A stretch of DNA of 64,000 nt from Rubrobacter marinus (lineage in GTDB: Bacteria; Actinomycetota; Rubrobacteria; Rubrobacterales; Rubrobacteraceae), in assembly GCF_011492965.1 (NCBI RefSeq), contig NZ_CP045121.1, positions 3,968,001-4,032,000 on the forward strand, written 5' to 3'. The notes under the pieces were generated by a model, which saw only the letters and a program-made list of their open reading frames with translations, ran no database searches and was not told the DNA's origin. The translations under genes were made by a program, and so were the position numbers. Each line of letters opens with the position of its first letter. Position 1 is the stretch's first letter. Shown here piece after piece: positions 46,358 through 54,675 of this stretch.

Positions 46358-46795
46358 ATGGATGAGCCGACCACCGCCGCTGATGCTTTTGGCGAGATAA
46401 TCCTGGAGGTCTTCCGGCTCAACGGGCGCTTGATCGACGCGGGGGACAGCATAGCGGCTCCCGTGGGGCAGACCAGCGCGCGCTGGCAGGTTTTGGGGGT
46501 GGTTGCCGGAGGGCCCGCTTCGGTCGCCCAGGTCGCCCGCACGATGGGGCTCACCCGTCAGGCCGTCCAGAGGACCGCCGACCTCCTGGCCGCCGACGGG
46601 CTGGTGCGATACGCCGACAACCCCCACCATCGCCGCGCCAAGCTCATGACGATGACCCCCAAGGGCCAACAAGCACTCGACTACATAGGGAGACGGCAGG
46701 CCCGGTGGGCCAACCGGATCGGAGGGCAGCACGACCCGGAGCAGATGCGAACGGCCGCCCTGGTGCTGCGCCGGCTAAGGGAGAGCCTCGAATGA
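46358..46795 (+). CDS. MarR-family transcriptional regulator
   Basis: 145 residues. The winged-helix core is visible as SARWQVLGVVAGGPASVAQV, ARTMGLTRQAVQRTADLLAA, DGLVRYADNPHHRRAKLMTM with wing residues HHRRAK, and a C-terminal dimerisation helix. I prefer the ATG at 46358; an ATG at 46340 falls inside the operator. Probably represses itself and the VOC gene that follows. Lies inside the inverted-repeat element. Confidence 0.85.
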   Translation: MDEPTTAADAFGEIILEVFRLNGRLIDAGDSIAAPVGQTSARWQVLGVVAGGPASVAQVARTMGLTRQAVQRTADLLAADGLVRYADNPHHRRAKLMTMTPKGQQALDYIGRRQARWANRIGGQHDPEQMRTAALVLRRLRESLE

Positions 46796-46903
46796 GACGA
46801 GCAAGGCAGGGACCCGTCGGCGAGTTCTGACGCTTGATCCATGACGGCTCACGATCTCCGGAGTGAAGGTCTGTAAGGATTTCAGAGGAGGCAAAAGACC
46901 AGC

Positions 46904-47275
46904 ATGAAGCTAAACCATCTCAATCTCACGGTCACCGACGTCGGGGAGGCCCGGGAGTTCTTGGAGACGTACATCGGGCTACGGTGCGCGGCCACGCGCG
47001 GCGACTCCTTCGCCGCGCTGTCCGACGATGACGGGCTGTTCCTCACCCTGATGGAAGGCAAAAAGGTCGAGTATCCGGGTACCTTCCACGTCGGCTTCGC
47101 GCAGGAGAGCGAAGAGAAGGTCGATGAGATAAATCAGCGGCTGAAGGACGACGGGTTCGAGGTAAAGTCTCCCGGCAGATTCCACGGCGCCTGGACGTTC
47201 TACCTTGACGCCCCCGGCGGGTTCACCATCGAAGTTCTCGGCGCGGACGATCCCCAGTTTCCGGTCGGCGGATGA
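46904..47275 (+). CDS. VOC-fold (glyoxalase/bleomycin-resistance type) protein
   Basis: 123 residues with the duplicated beta-alpha-beta-beta-beta VOC fold: MKLNHLNLTVTDVGEAREFL at the start, FHVGFAQESEEKVDEINQRL in the middle and a C-terminal TFYLDAPGGFTIEVLGAD carrying the conserved Glu. His5 and that Glu are candidate metal ligands. AGGAGG precedes the ATG. Follows the MarR gene by about 110 bp; likely a detoxification or drug-binding protein under its control, but the substrate is unknown. Confidence 0.83.
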   Translation: MKLNHLNLTVTDVGEAREFLETYIGLRCAATRGDSFAALSDDDGLFLTLMEGKKVEYPGTFHVGFAQESEEKVDEINQRLKDDGFEVKSPGRFHGAWTFYLDAPGGFTIEVLGADDPQFPVGG

Positions 47276-47389
47276 TGTCCGGTCGGCGCGGCCGGAGGGG
47301 AGGATCCGACCGTAGCCGATCGACGGGAGCATCGTCGGACTCCTATCGCTAGCCAACCAGAGTATGCCCCGTACAGGTCACCGCCTCAG

Positions 47390-47760
47390 AGCTCAACCTC
47401 GATGAGCGTCTCGCCGGTCTGGACCTCGCGCTTGTAGTTCTTTGGCTAGACGGCGGCTCATGCCGAGCCGGCCGAAGGTCCGCTCGAAGATCCATCGCTT
47501 CTGTTCTACCCGAAAGCCGGAAGCTTCCCTGTCGCGTCCAACGACTTCTAGCTCCCGTCCGCCCTCGTCTCGGCACCACTCCGCGAGGGGTTCGCCGCCA
47601 TAGGCTCCGTCCGCACAGATCTTCTCTAGCCGTGGTACCAGCGGCTTCAGCCCGGAAAGTAGACGACGAGCCATCTTCACGTTTCTCGACATCTCGGGTA
47701 GATGGCGACATAGCTAGACCATTCTTTGCGGGAGAGGTCGGTAGCGTAACTCTCTCTCAC
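47390..47760 (-). pseudogene. Decayed IS5-family transposase
   Basis: The 5' part (GTG at 47760) reads RESYATDLSRKEWSSYVAIY, like the N-terminus of IS5-type transposases. It then breaks into a C-terminal block (KICADGAYGGEPLAEWC, RWIFERTFGRLGMSRRLAKE) in another frame, with most of the DDE domain deleted. It cannot make an active transposase. Confidence 0.75.
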
Positions 47761-47790
47761 GCCTGAGAGCATACGCGGGCACCTCAACTC

Positions 47791-47811
47791 TCAAGTCCGC
47801 AAAACAGGCTC
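47791..47811 (-). repeat. Right terminal inverted repeat
   Basis: TCAAGTCCGCAAAACAGGCTC on the plus strand; inverted match to the repeat starting at 46199. Confidence 0.75.
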
Positions 47812-47843
47812 CAGGTAGGTCGTCTGCAACGACGGAAACTCCG

Positions 47844-47869
47844 GCGGCCGGGCTCCAAGGCCCGGCCGC
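47844..47869 (-). terminator. Terminator of the isochorismatase-like gene
   Basis: GCGGCCGGGC / GCCCGGCCGC with six-base loop, touching the stop codon of the minus-strand gene that ends at 47869. Confidence 0.65.
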
Positions 47870-48543
47870 TATTTCTCTGCGGCCTGAACGTCCCCCTGGG
47901 CCTCCGCGGCGGCCTCTTCGACTTTGCTCCGGTAGACGTTGCCGTCCCTGGCCCCTATCGCCTCGCTCGTCGAGATCCTGCCGTTAAACAGAAAGGCGGT
48001 CTGCCTCAGGGAGGCTTCGAGGTCGAAGGGGTCGAGGGCCGAGACGGCGTCCCTGGGGATGACGATGTCGTACCAGCGGAGGCCCGCGCTCGCGGCCGTG
48101 TAGTGGACGCAGATGTTGGCGACGGTGCCGCAGATGACGAGCGTGTCCACGCCCCAGATGCGCAGGAAGTGGTCCAGGTGGGTCCCGTAGAAGGCGTCGT
48201 AGCGCACCTTGCGGATCACGGCCTCGCCCTCGCGAGGGGCGAGCTCCTCCACTATGTTCCAGCCCCAGGTGCCCTCGCGGGCGTGCTCCGGCCAGATGCT
48301 CCACTCCGGGTCGCCGTCCGTGTGGGTGTCCTGCGAGTAGACGACCCGCATCCCGCTCCCCCGCGCGAGCTCCAGGAGGCTCTGTATGCGCGGGATCGTG
48401 GCCTCCGCGTCGGGCACAACGAGCGTGCCGCCCTCCTTCACGAAGTCGTTCTGCATGTCCACCACGATGAGGGCGGTGCGGGCGGGATCCACCCGCACCT
48501 CGTCGTGTACCTCGTACTCCGGCACCTCCACCACGCGCGGCAT
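47869..48543 (-). CDS. Isochorismatase/nicotinamidase-family cysteine hydrolase
   Basis: 224 residues. The catalytic triad of the family is visible: Asp in TALIVVDMQNDFV, Lys in EAVIRKVRYDAFYGT and Cys in GTVANICVHYTAASAGLR preceded by the cis-peptide-like GTVAN. Cytoplasmic hydrolase of amides or vinyl ethers; nicotinamidase, peroxyureidoacrylate- or N-carbamoyl-amide-type substrates are all possible. ATG at 48543 with GGGAGG upstream. Stands alone. Confidence 0.88.
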   Translation of the reverse strand: MPRVVEVPEYEVHDEVRVDPARTALIVVDMQNDFVKEGGTLVVPDAEATIPRIQSLLELARGSGMRVVYSQDTHTDGDPEWSIWPEHAREGTWGWNIVEELAPREGEAVIRKVRYDAFYGTHLDHFLRIWGVDTLVICGTVANICVHYTAASAGLRWYDIVIPRDAVSALDPFDLEASLRQTAFLFNGRISTSEAIGARDGNVYRSKVEEAAAEAQGDVQAAEK

Positions 48544-48605
48544 AGAACCTCCCGAAAAACTCCCTGACGAGCCGCCATTCTACAGCCGCTCGCGGTCCGG
48601 AAGGG

Positions 48606-49169
48606 CTACCCCTTCGCCGAGCGCTCGAAGACGAAGAGGTCGAGGCCGGCGTAGAAGTTGCTCGCGGCCGGGTTCTTGCCGGTGACGGTCAGCGTGATCT
48701 CGTGCCGCCCCTTCCTGAGCCCCACGCCGCCTAAAGGTACCGGCCCCGTCCGGGTCACCGTCGGGCTGTAGCCGTCGAACACCCCTCCGAGCCGTTTGCC
48801 GTCGACGGCCAGGGTGTAGGAGCCGTAGTCGCGCGCCTTCGTCAGGTAGGCGGAGACGTCGTAGGAGCCGCCCGCCGGCACGTCGAAGGCGACGGTGAAC
48901 GTGTCGCCCGGCTCTGTCGCGAGGAAGAAGAGCTGGGCGTCCCCGGACCACGCGATCCCGCAGCAGTTCCCCTGCGCCCGCAGGGGCGCCGTGGCGGGCT
49001 TGTTCTCCAGGAGCGACTCCGCCTCGTAGGCCAGCGTCGCGCCGGAGGACGGAGCGGCGGCCTGCCCCGTCCGCGAGAGCCCCGCCAGGGTCGCCGCGAC
49101 GACCGCGAGGGCCAGCGCGGCGAGGAGGGCCAGACTCCTTCCCCGACCGAAAATCTTCGTTGCGACCAT
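48606..49169 (-). CDS. Secreted carbohydrate-binding-module-like protein
   Basis: 187 residues. Signal peptide with hydrophobic core LALLAALALAVVAATLAG and cleavage near GQAAA. The rest is a beta-sandwich (ATLAYEAESLLENKP, DTFTVAFDVPAGGSYDVSAY, YGSYTLAVDGKRLGG, GRHEITLTVTGKNPAAS) of the CBM6/35-like kind. ATG at 49169, 2 bp after the PhoD stop, so it is the second gene of a phosphatase operon. May help hold the phosphatase on a glycan substrate; this is inference. Confidence 0.75.
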   Translation of the reverse strand: MVATKIFGRGRSLALLAALALAVVAATLAGLSRTGQAAAPSSGATLAYEAESLLENKPATAPLRAQGNCCGIAWSGDAQLFFLATEPGDTFTVAFDVPAGGSYDVSAYLTKARDYGSYTLAVDGKRLGGVFDGYSPTVTRTGPVPLGGVGLRKGRHEITLTVTGKNPAASNFYAGLDLFVFERSAKG

Positions 49170-49171
49170 GC

Positions 49172-50899
49172 CTAACGCCTCCGCCGCTTGCGCTCTTGCT
49201 TCTCGGCGGCCTCTTCCTGGGCCTCGATCCTGCTCGCCTCGACCTCGGGCGAGAAGCGCGCCGCGTTCGGGACCCGGTTGGTGTCCGCGGTCTGGAGGCG
49301 CGGGTTGCCGCTCTCGACCACGAACGAGGCTCGCGTCGTGACGGGGGCGCCGGGCTGCTTGACGTAGGGGAGCACCCGGTAGTCCGCCCGCCACTCCTCC
49401 GGGGTGAGGCTGCAGCGGACGTAGCCGCGGTAGTTGTTGAAGAACTTGATGTGCGGGTTCTCCTCCAGGGTCTGGGCGGTGTCGGCCCGCAAGTCGGAGC
49501 CGTCGCCGCCCGAGGTGATGGAGGTTCCGACGAACTCGACGCCCACCGGACGCGAGCCCGGGTCGTCGAAGTTCGTGAGGATCTCGTTCGCCCAGCTCGC
49601 GTGGACGTCGCCGGTCAGGACCACCGGGTTCTTCTGCGGATCCTGGGAGGCGAGGAAGTCGGTCACCCTGTTCTGGGAGCCGCCGTACCCGTCCCAGGAG
49701 TCCATGCTGAACCTCTTTCCGTCCCCGAAGTCGAAGTCGCGCTGGGCGAAGAAGACCTGCTGGGCGAGGATGTTCCAGCGCGCCCGGGAGGCGGAGATCC
49801 CATCGAAGAGCCACCTCTCCTGCTCGGCGCCGGTGAGCGTGCGGTTCGGGTCCTCGGACTGGGCGTTCGGCGGCTTGGTGCCGTCGTTGTTTGCCTGATC
49901 GTCTCGGTACTGGCGCGTGTCCATCACGTTGAACTCGGCGAGGTTGCCGTAGGCGATGCGCCGGTACAGGAGCATGTCCGGCCCCGTGGGGACCGAGGCG
50001 CGCCTGAGGGGCATGTGCTCGTAGTAGGCCTGGTAGGCCGCCGCGCGGCGCCGGATAAACGCGGCCACCGACTGGTTGCGCTCGGGGATCTCGTCGGCGT
50101 AGTTGTTCTCGACCTCGTGGTCGTCCCAGGTGACCACCCACGGGAACGCCGCGTGGGCGGCCTGGAGATCCTCGTCGGTCCGGTACTGGGCGTGGCGGCG
50201 CCGGTAGTCGGGGAGCGTCGTGATCTCCGGCCCCACGTGGTTCCTGACGTTCCCGCCGGGGGCGATGTACTCGTTCGGGCCGTACTCGTAGATGTAGTCC
50301 CCGAGGTGGACGACGAGGTCGAGGTCCTCCTCACTCATCCTGCGGTACGCCGTGAAGTAGCCGTGCTCGTACTGCTGGCACGAGGCGAAGGCGAAGCTCA
50401 TGCCCGCAACGGTCGCCCCCGCGGCGGGCGTCGTCTTCGTCCTCCCCACGGGGCTCAGCTCGGGACCGGCCTTGAACCTGTAGTAGTACTCTCGCCCCGG
50501 GTCCAGCCCCTCGACCTCGACGTGCACGGAGTGGGCGAGCTCGGGACGGGCGAACTCGGTCCCCTCGCGCACGACGCTCCCAAAGCCCTCGTCGCTCGCT
50601 ACCTGCCACTGGACCGGGACCTTCTTGTCCGGCATCCCGCCGCCGTTCAGGGGGTCGGGGGCGAGGCGCGTCCACAGGACCACGCCGTCGGGGGCCGGGT
50701 CCCCTGAGGCGACGCCGAGCTTGAACGGGTAGTCCGAGAAACGGGGCGCCGCCCATACCTGTTCCGTGAACGGTCCGAAGCCCAGGATCAGGGCCGCGGC
50801 GCTCGCCCCCGAGAGCTTCACGAAGGTCCTGCGGTCGATCTCGCCCATACGTGAGACCGACTCGACGCGCCGGTGCTCCCAGTTCCCGCTGATGCCCAT
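49172..50899 (-). CDS. phoD: Tat-exported alkaline phosphatase D
   Basis: About 575 residues. Twin-arginine signal DRRTFVKLSGASAAALILGF followed by AAP; PhoD N-terminal beta domain (FKLGVASGDPAPDGVVLWTR); metallophosphatase core with VHLGDYIYEYGPNE, VVTWDDHEVENNYADE and VVLTGDVHASWANEI. Secreted Ca/Fe-dependent phosphodi/monoesterase that scavenges phosphate. Start at 50899 (GGGGGTAGACGG before the ATG) or 50848. Upstream PHO-box-like repeats at 50978-51006. Confidence 0.92.
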   Translation of the reverse strand: MGISGNWEHRRVESVSRMGEIDRRTFVKLSGASAAALILGFGPFTEQVWAAPRFSDYPFKLGVASGDPAPDGVVLWTRLAPDPLNGGGMPDKKVPVQWQVASDEGFGSVVREGTEFARPELAHSVHVEVEGLDPGREYYYRFKAGPELSPVGRTKTTPAAGATVAGMSFAFASCQQYEHGYFTAYRRMSEEDLDLVVHLGDYIYEYGPNEYIAPGGNVRNHVGPEITTLPDYRRRHAQYRTDEDLQAAHAAFPWVVTWDDHEVENNYADEIPERNQSVAAFIRRRAAAYQAYYEHMPLRRASVPTGPDMLLYRRIAYGNLAEFNVMDTRQYRDDQANNDGTKPPNAQSEDPNRTLTGAEQERWLFDGISASRARWNILAQQVFFAQRDFDFGDGKRFSMDSWDGYGGSQNRVTDFLASQDPQKNPVVLTGDVHASWANEILTNFDDPGSRPVGVEFVGTSITSGGDGSDLRADTAQTLEENPHIKFFNNYRGYVRCSLTPEEWRADYRVLPYVKQPGAPVTTRASFVVESGNPRLQTADTNRVPNAARFSPEVEASRIEAQEEAAEKQERKRRRR

Positions 50900-50977
50900 C
50901 CGTCTACCCCCGTAGAACCTGGCCTTCCGCAACGGATGCAAGGGTAACAACAAGCCTACAGGGCTTTGTTTCAGGGC

Positions 50978-51006
50978 GGTGAACTCCCCTTGAAGAGTGG
51001 GTTAAA
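50978..51006 (-). promoter_or_regulatory. PHO-box-like repeats upstream of phoD
   Basis: On the gene strand TTTAACC (51006-51000), CTTCAAG (50995-50989) and GTTCACC (50984-50978) start 11 bp apart. GTTCACC is the core of the Streptomyces PhoP box. It overlaps the end of the neighbouring DMT-transporter gene region (stop at 51010). Confidence 0.6.
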
Positions 51007-51009
51007 CCC

Positions 51010-51876
51010 CTACTTGCCCCGGCGCAGGACCGGCAGCACCTCGCCTATCACGAGCGCCGAGAGGATCATGGAGGCCCCGAAGATCTGGACCGCGACGAGC
51101 CTGTCCCCCGCGAGCCAGTACCCGAAGAGGGCGGCGAAGAGGGGCTCCATCGTGAGGATCACGGCGGTGCGGGCCGCGGGCAGCCGCTGCTGGACGAAGG
51201 TCTGCACCCAGAACGCCCCGGCCGAGGCGAGTAGGCCCGTCACGAGCAGCGCGACCCAGACCTCCCGAGGCGGCAGGCTGAGGGGCTCGAAGAGCGGCCA
51301 GGAGAGGGAGAAGACGAGCGCCATCGCGAGAATCTGGGCGAACGCGAGCCCGCCGGCGTCGTGGGACGGGGCGTAGCGGGAGAGGAGCGCTATGTGTACC
51401 CCCAGGGCGCCCGCGCACAGGAGCGTGAGGACGTCCCCCCAGTTGGCGCCGTCGGGGCCGCCGCCCGCGAGCAGGGCCATCCCGAGGAGGCTCAGGGACA
51501 CCGCGACGAGCACCCCGCGCGAGGGCCGCGCCCCGAAGAGCAGGCGGTCCGCCAGGGGGGCGAAGACGACGAAGAGCCCGGTGATGAGCCCCGCGTTCGT
51601 CGGGGTCGTGAACAGGAGGCCCGCGGTTTGGAAGAGGTAGCCCGCCGCGAGGACGAGCCCGATGGCGCCGCCCGCGGCGAGCGTCCTCGGCGGGGCCTTT
51701 CTCGCCAGCGGGGCCATCGCGGCGGCGGCGAGGGCGAAGCGGACCGCAAGAAACGGGAGCACGCCGTAGAGGGCTATGGCCTCCCCCACCACGACGAAGG
51801 TCCAGCCCCACACCGCCGTTACCCCCACCAGGAGGCCCGAGTACAGGACCCTCAGGAAGCCGCTCTCGCCCGTCAC
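51010..51876 (-). CDS. DMT-superfamily exporter (EamA repeats)
   Basis: About 288 residues with 10 hydrophobic helices in two EamA repeats (LLVGVTAVWGWTFVVVGEAI at the start of repeat 1; LALLVTGLLASAGAFWVQTF and ILTMEPLFAALFGYWLAGDR in repeat 2). GTG start at 51876; no Shine-Dalgarno is evident, and the in-frame extension to 52125 runs into the divergent hydrolase gene and is rejected. Metabolite or amino-acid exporter of unknown substrate. Confidence 0.82.
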   Translation of the reverse strand: MTGESGFLRVLYSGLLVGVTAVWGWTFVVVGEAIALYGVLPFLAVRFALAAAAMAPLARKAPPRTLAAGGAIGLVLAAGYLFQTAGLLFTTPTNAGLITGLFVVFAPLADRLLFGARPSRGVLVAVSLSLLGMALLAGGGPDGANWGDVLTLLCAGALGVHIALLSRYAPSHDAGGLAFAQILAMALVFSLSWPLFEPLSLPPREVWVALLVTGLLASAGAFWVQTFVQQRLPAARTAVILTMEPLFAALFGYWLAGDRLVAVQIFGASMILSALVIGEVLPVLRRGK

Positions 51877-51970
51877 GCACGCACCATACGGGCCCCATTC
51901 TAGGTTAGATGCTAGTGTACGTGGAGCCGACGCTTCGGCAGGGTTTATCAGGATCGGGGAGGAGACGGGG

Positions 51971-52768
51971 ATGAGACAGTACCGTACGAGCGACGGGCCC
52001 ATGGCGCACGGGGAGAGCGGATCGGGGCCGAAGGACCCGCTCGTGCTGCTGCACGCCTTCCCCCTGAACCGGCGCATGTGGGCCCCGCAGGTACGCGCGC
52101 TCGAGGGCGAGCGCCGGGTCATCACCCCGGACTACCCGGGCTTCGGCCGGTCCCCGCGTCCCTGCGCGCAGCCCGACGTTCGCCACTACGCCGAAGGGGT
52201 GCGCGAGCTTCTGGACGGGCTCCACCTCGAGCGCGTAGCCCTCGGGGGCCTTTCCATGGGCGGCTACGTCGCCTTCGCGTGCCTCAGGCTCTTCCCCGAG
52301 CGCATAAGCGCGCTCGTCCTCGCCAACACCCGCCCCGACCCGGACACGGAGGAGGCTCGGGAGACCAGGCGCGAGCTCGCCCGCCGGGTCGCCGAGGAGG
52401 GCGTCGAGATCCTCCCGGACCTCCAGATGGAGCGCCTCCTCTCCCGACAGACGCTCCAGAACAAGCCCGAGGTCGTCGAAGACGTGCGGCGCATGATCCT
52501 CGAGAGCTCCCCCGACGGCGTCGTCGCGGCCCTCGGCGCGATGCGGGACCGCCCCGACTCGACGGACCTGCTCGGCGAGATAGGGGTGCCGACCCTCGTC
52601 CTCGGCGGCGAGGAGGACGCCATCTCCACCCCGGAGGTCATGGAGAGGATGGCCTCCGGCATCCCCGACAGCCGCTACGTCGCCCTCCCGAACGCCGGCC
52701 ACCTCTCGAACCTCGAGGCCCCGGAGGAGTTCAACGCCGCCCTCGCGGGCTTTCTGGCGAGGGTCTAG
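51971..52768 (+). CDS. Alpha/beta hydrolase
   Basis: 265 residues. Catalytic nucleophile elbow GGLSMGGYVAF, oxyanion segment LVLLHAFPLNRRMW, acid Asp near LGGEEDAISTPEVM and His in NAGHLSNLEAPEEF, all in the usual order; cap helices between. Likely esterase or lactonase. ATG at 51971 preceded by GGGGAGGAGACGGGG; earlier in-frame codons overlap the divergent gene. Confidence 0.88.
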   Translation: MRQYRTSDGPMAHGESGSGPKDPLVLLHAFPLNRRMWAPQVRALEGERRVITPDYPGFGRSPRPCAQPDVRHYAEGVRELLDGLHLERVALGGLSMGGYVAFACLRLFPERISALVLANTRPDPDTEEARETRRELARRVAEEGVEILPDLQMERLLSRQTLQNKPEVVEDVRRMILESSPDGVVAALGAMRDRPDSTDLLGEIGVPTLVLGGEEDAISTPEVMERMASGIPDSRYVALPNAGHLSNLEAPEEFNAALAGFLARV

Positions 52769-52825
52769 GGGGCCCGGAGGGATGGGGGGTTCCCCAAACC
52801 GCCCGTTGGGGTACACTTCCGCCCC

Positions 52826-53692
52826 GTGGTGAAAATCTTGCACACCTCGGATCTGCACTTCGGCCGGCCGGCCGTAGCGGCGCAACTCGATTCCCTCAAG
52901 GGCTCCATCGCGGAGATCTCGCCGGACGCCGTCGCGGTCTCCGGCGACCTCACCCAGCGGTGCTCGACCTCGGAGTTCCTGAAGGCCAGGGCCTACCTCG
53001 ACTCCATCGAGGAGATCGCGCCGGTCATCGTCATCCCCGGCAACCACGACGTCCGGTGGATCGGCGCCGTCGCCCGCCAGCTCGGGGCCGTCGGCCTCGT
53101 CGGACGGAGCGCCCACGACTTCAAGTACTCCAAGTACATCCGGTACATCTCCCCCGAGCTGAACCCCTCCCTTGAGATACCGGGGGCGGTCATCGCCAGC
53201 TGCAACACGGCGCACGGCATCGCGCGCGGCTCGCTGACGCGCCGCTTCAGGGACCTCGGCGTGATCGGGCACGTCAACAAGCGCGACCTCAAAAAGGTCG
53301 AGGAGGCCTTCTCGAAGGCCGCGCCCGACGCGGCGCGCATCGTCATGATCCACCACAACCCCATAAAGGGCGAGACCTCCGGCCGCCACGGGCTCGCCAA
53401 CACCAAGCAGGCCCTTGAGGCCTTCGAGAGGCTCGGGGCCGAGCTCGTCCTCTGCGGCCACGACCATCAGGAGGCCGTCCACACCGTCCAGGAGTACGCG
53501 CCCGGGATCGTGATCTCGACCGCCGGCACGATCTCCAACCGCCTGCGCGCCGGCAGGCCGTCGAGCTTCAACCTCGTCACCATAGACGACACGGAGCTCC
53601 GCATAACCACCTACGCCTGGCAGCACCCCGAGGGCTTCGCGCCCGCCCGCGAGCACTCCTTCCCGCGCTCCGCCGCCTCCCGCTCCGCGTAG
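52826..53692 (+). CDS. Calcineurin-like metallophosphoesterase
   Basis: 288 residues of the CpdA/Icc type (class III cyclic nucleotide phosphodiesterase-like). All five metal motifs are present: LHTSDLHFG, SGDLTQ, IPGNHDVRW, MIHHNP and CGHDHQEA. GTG start at 52826. Cytoplasmic; substrate may be cAMP or another phosphodiester. Read 57 bp after the hydrolase and possibly co-transcribed. Confidence 0.88.
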   Translation: MVKILHTSDLHFGRPAVAAQLDSLKGSIAEISPDAVAVSGDLTQRCSTSEFLKARAYLDSIEEIAPVIVIPGNHDVRWIGAVARQLGAVGLVGRSAHDFKYSKYIRYISPELNPSLEIPGAVIASCNTAHGIARGSLTRRFRDLGVIGHVNKRDLKKVEEAFSKAAPDAARIVMIHHNPIKGETSGRHGLANTKQALEAFERLGAELVLCGHDHQEAVHTVQEYAPGIVISTAGTISNRLRAGRPSSFNLVTIDDTELRITTYAWQHPEGFAPAREHSFPRSAASRSA

Positions 53693-53745
53693 GGGCTACG
53701 CATACCCCATGCAAGCCCGCCGCACGACCGTTCCGCGGCGCGGGG

Positions 53746-53751
53746 TATAAT
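53746..53751 (+). promoter_or_regulatory. TATAAT -10 box
   Basis: Perfect TATAAT 34 bp before the start of the small gene at 53786, embedded in GC-rich sequence. No good -35 was found. Confidence 0.5.
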
Positions 53752-53785
53752 CCGCCCGCAAGGCTTCCAGGAGAAGGGGTAGCGC

Positions 53786-53998
53786 ATGTGGAGCAGGCTG
53801 ACCCGCGGTGGCGACGGTCTCCCCCGCGAGAAGGTGGACGCCGTAGTACGCCTCATAGACAAGTACCTGGGCGAAGAAGCCCAGCTCCGTAACCTCCAGT
53901 CCGACAAGCAGACGATCCACCCGAGGGACCTCCCGCCCCAGAAGCGCGAGGCGCTCATAGCCGAGATCTTCGAGATCCTCAAGGACGCCCGTAAGTAG
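53786..53998 (+). CDS. Small helical protein, unknown function
   Basis: 70 residues, charged and helical (VDAVVRLIDKYLGEEAQLRN; KREALIAEIFEILKDARK), no cysteine or membrane segment. ATG at 53786 preceded by AGGAGAAGGGG. Has its own TATAAT promoter and terminator, so it is a real independent unit. No family recognised. Confidence 0.65.
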   Translation: MWSRLTRGGDGLPREKVDAVVRLIDKYLGEEAQLRNLQSDKQTIHPRDLPPQKREALIAEIFEILKDARK

Positions 53999-54029
53999 GG
54001 GGCGGGGGTACGACGGTGCCCCCGCCCCC
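53998..54029 (+). terminator. Terminator of the 70-residue protein gene
   Basis: GGGGGCGGGGG pairs with CCCCCGCCCCC around a 10-base loop right at the stop codon. Confidence 0.65.
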
Positions 54030-54309
54030 TCACCACGAACACCGCCGCCGACGGCCACAACTCGCTGAGGCCGAGCGATCTACAACGCAGCCCTCTGGCT
54101 CTGGCGCGTCTTCTATACGTCCCCGGGCGTCGCTCTCCCTTCGATGACGGCATCGGCGGAGCGAACCAGTACCTGCCTCCCGGTAGCCGCCCACCAGGAA
54201 GCCCCTCGGGGGTGCCGAGTTCCCCGCCGCGACGGACGTCCCTGCGCCGGGCCGTGTTTAAGGGTATAAAGCGTGTTGCAGAAGCACCCACCGGGGAAGG
54301 AGGGCATTA

Positions 54310-54621
54310 GTGCCAGTACGAGAAAGAAGACCCGAGGACGAGAAGCCCCTATTCAGGGCGGTCAACGACCGGCGATTGATAAGACCGGTCAGCGAGGAAC
54401 AGGCGGGAACCGCGCAGGCGGAGCAGGAGCAGCCCTCTGCGGCGGCAGGGCAGACGGCCCCTCAGTCGGGGGCGGGCCAGAGCGGGCAGGGCCCGATCGC
54501 AAGGGGACTGGACAGGGCCGAGGAGAACAACTGGGTGTACGGCTCGGTGGCGAACGCGCTCCGCCAGTCCGGCCTGGTGGCCAGGGCAGACGACCTTCTG
54601 AGCAGGCTGAACGGGGGCTAG
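54310..54621 (+). CDS. Small Gln/Ala-rich protein, unknown function
   Basis: 103 residues. Basic N-terminus, Gln/Ala/Gly-rich middle (probably disordered), and a short folded-looking C-terminus (NNWVYGSVANALRQSGLVAR). GTG start at 54310 with GGAAGGAGGG upstream and a TATAAA box at 54265. No family recognised. Confidence 0.6.
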   Translation: MPVRERRPEDEKPLFRAVNDRRLIRPVSEEQAGTAQAEQEQPSAAAGQTAPQSGAGQSGQGPIARGLDRAEENNWVYGSVANALRQSGLVARADDLLSRLNGG

Positions 54622-54675
54622 CCCGGTACCGGTAGGCAGGGCCGTGGGGCGAGCCGCCCCACCCGAGCCGTGAGC

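Larger units (their letters stand above)
46199..47811. mobile_element. IS5-like element remnant bounded by inverted repeats, carrying MarR and VOC genes
   Basis: Left end GAGCCTGTTTTGCAGACT (46199) matches, inverted, the right end AGTCCGCAAAACAGGCTC ending at 47811, with one mismatch over 18 bases. The right part encodes a decayed transposase on the minus strand. The left 1.1 kb holds a MarR regulator and a VOC-fold gene. Total span 1613 bp. No clear target duplication was seen (TGA on the left, CAG on the right). Confidence 0.7.
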
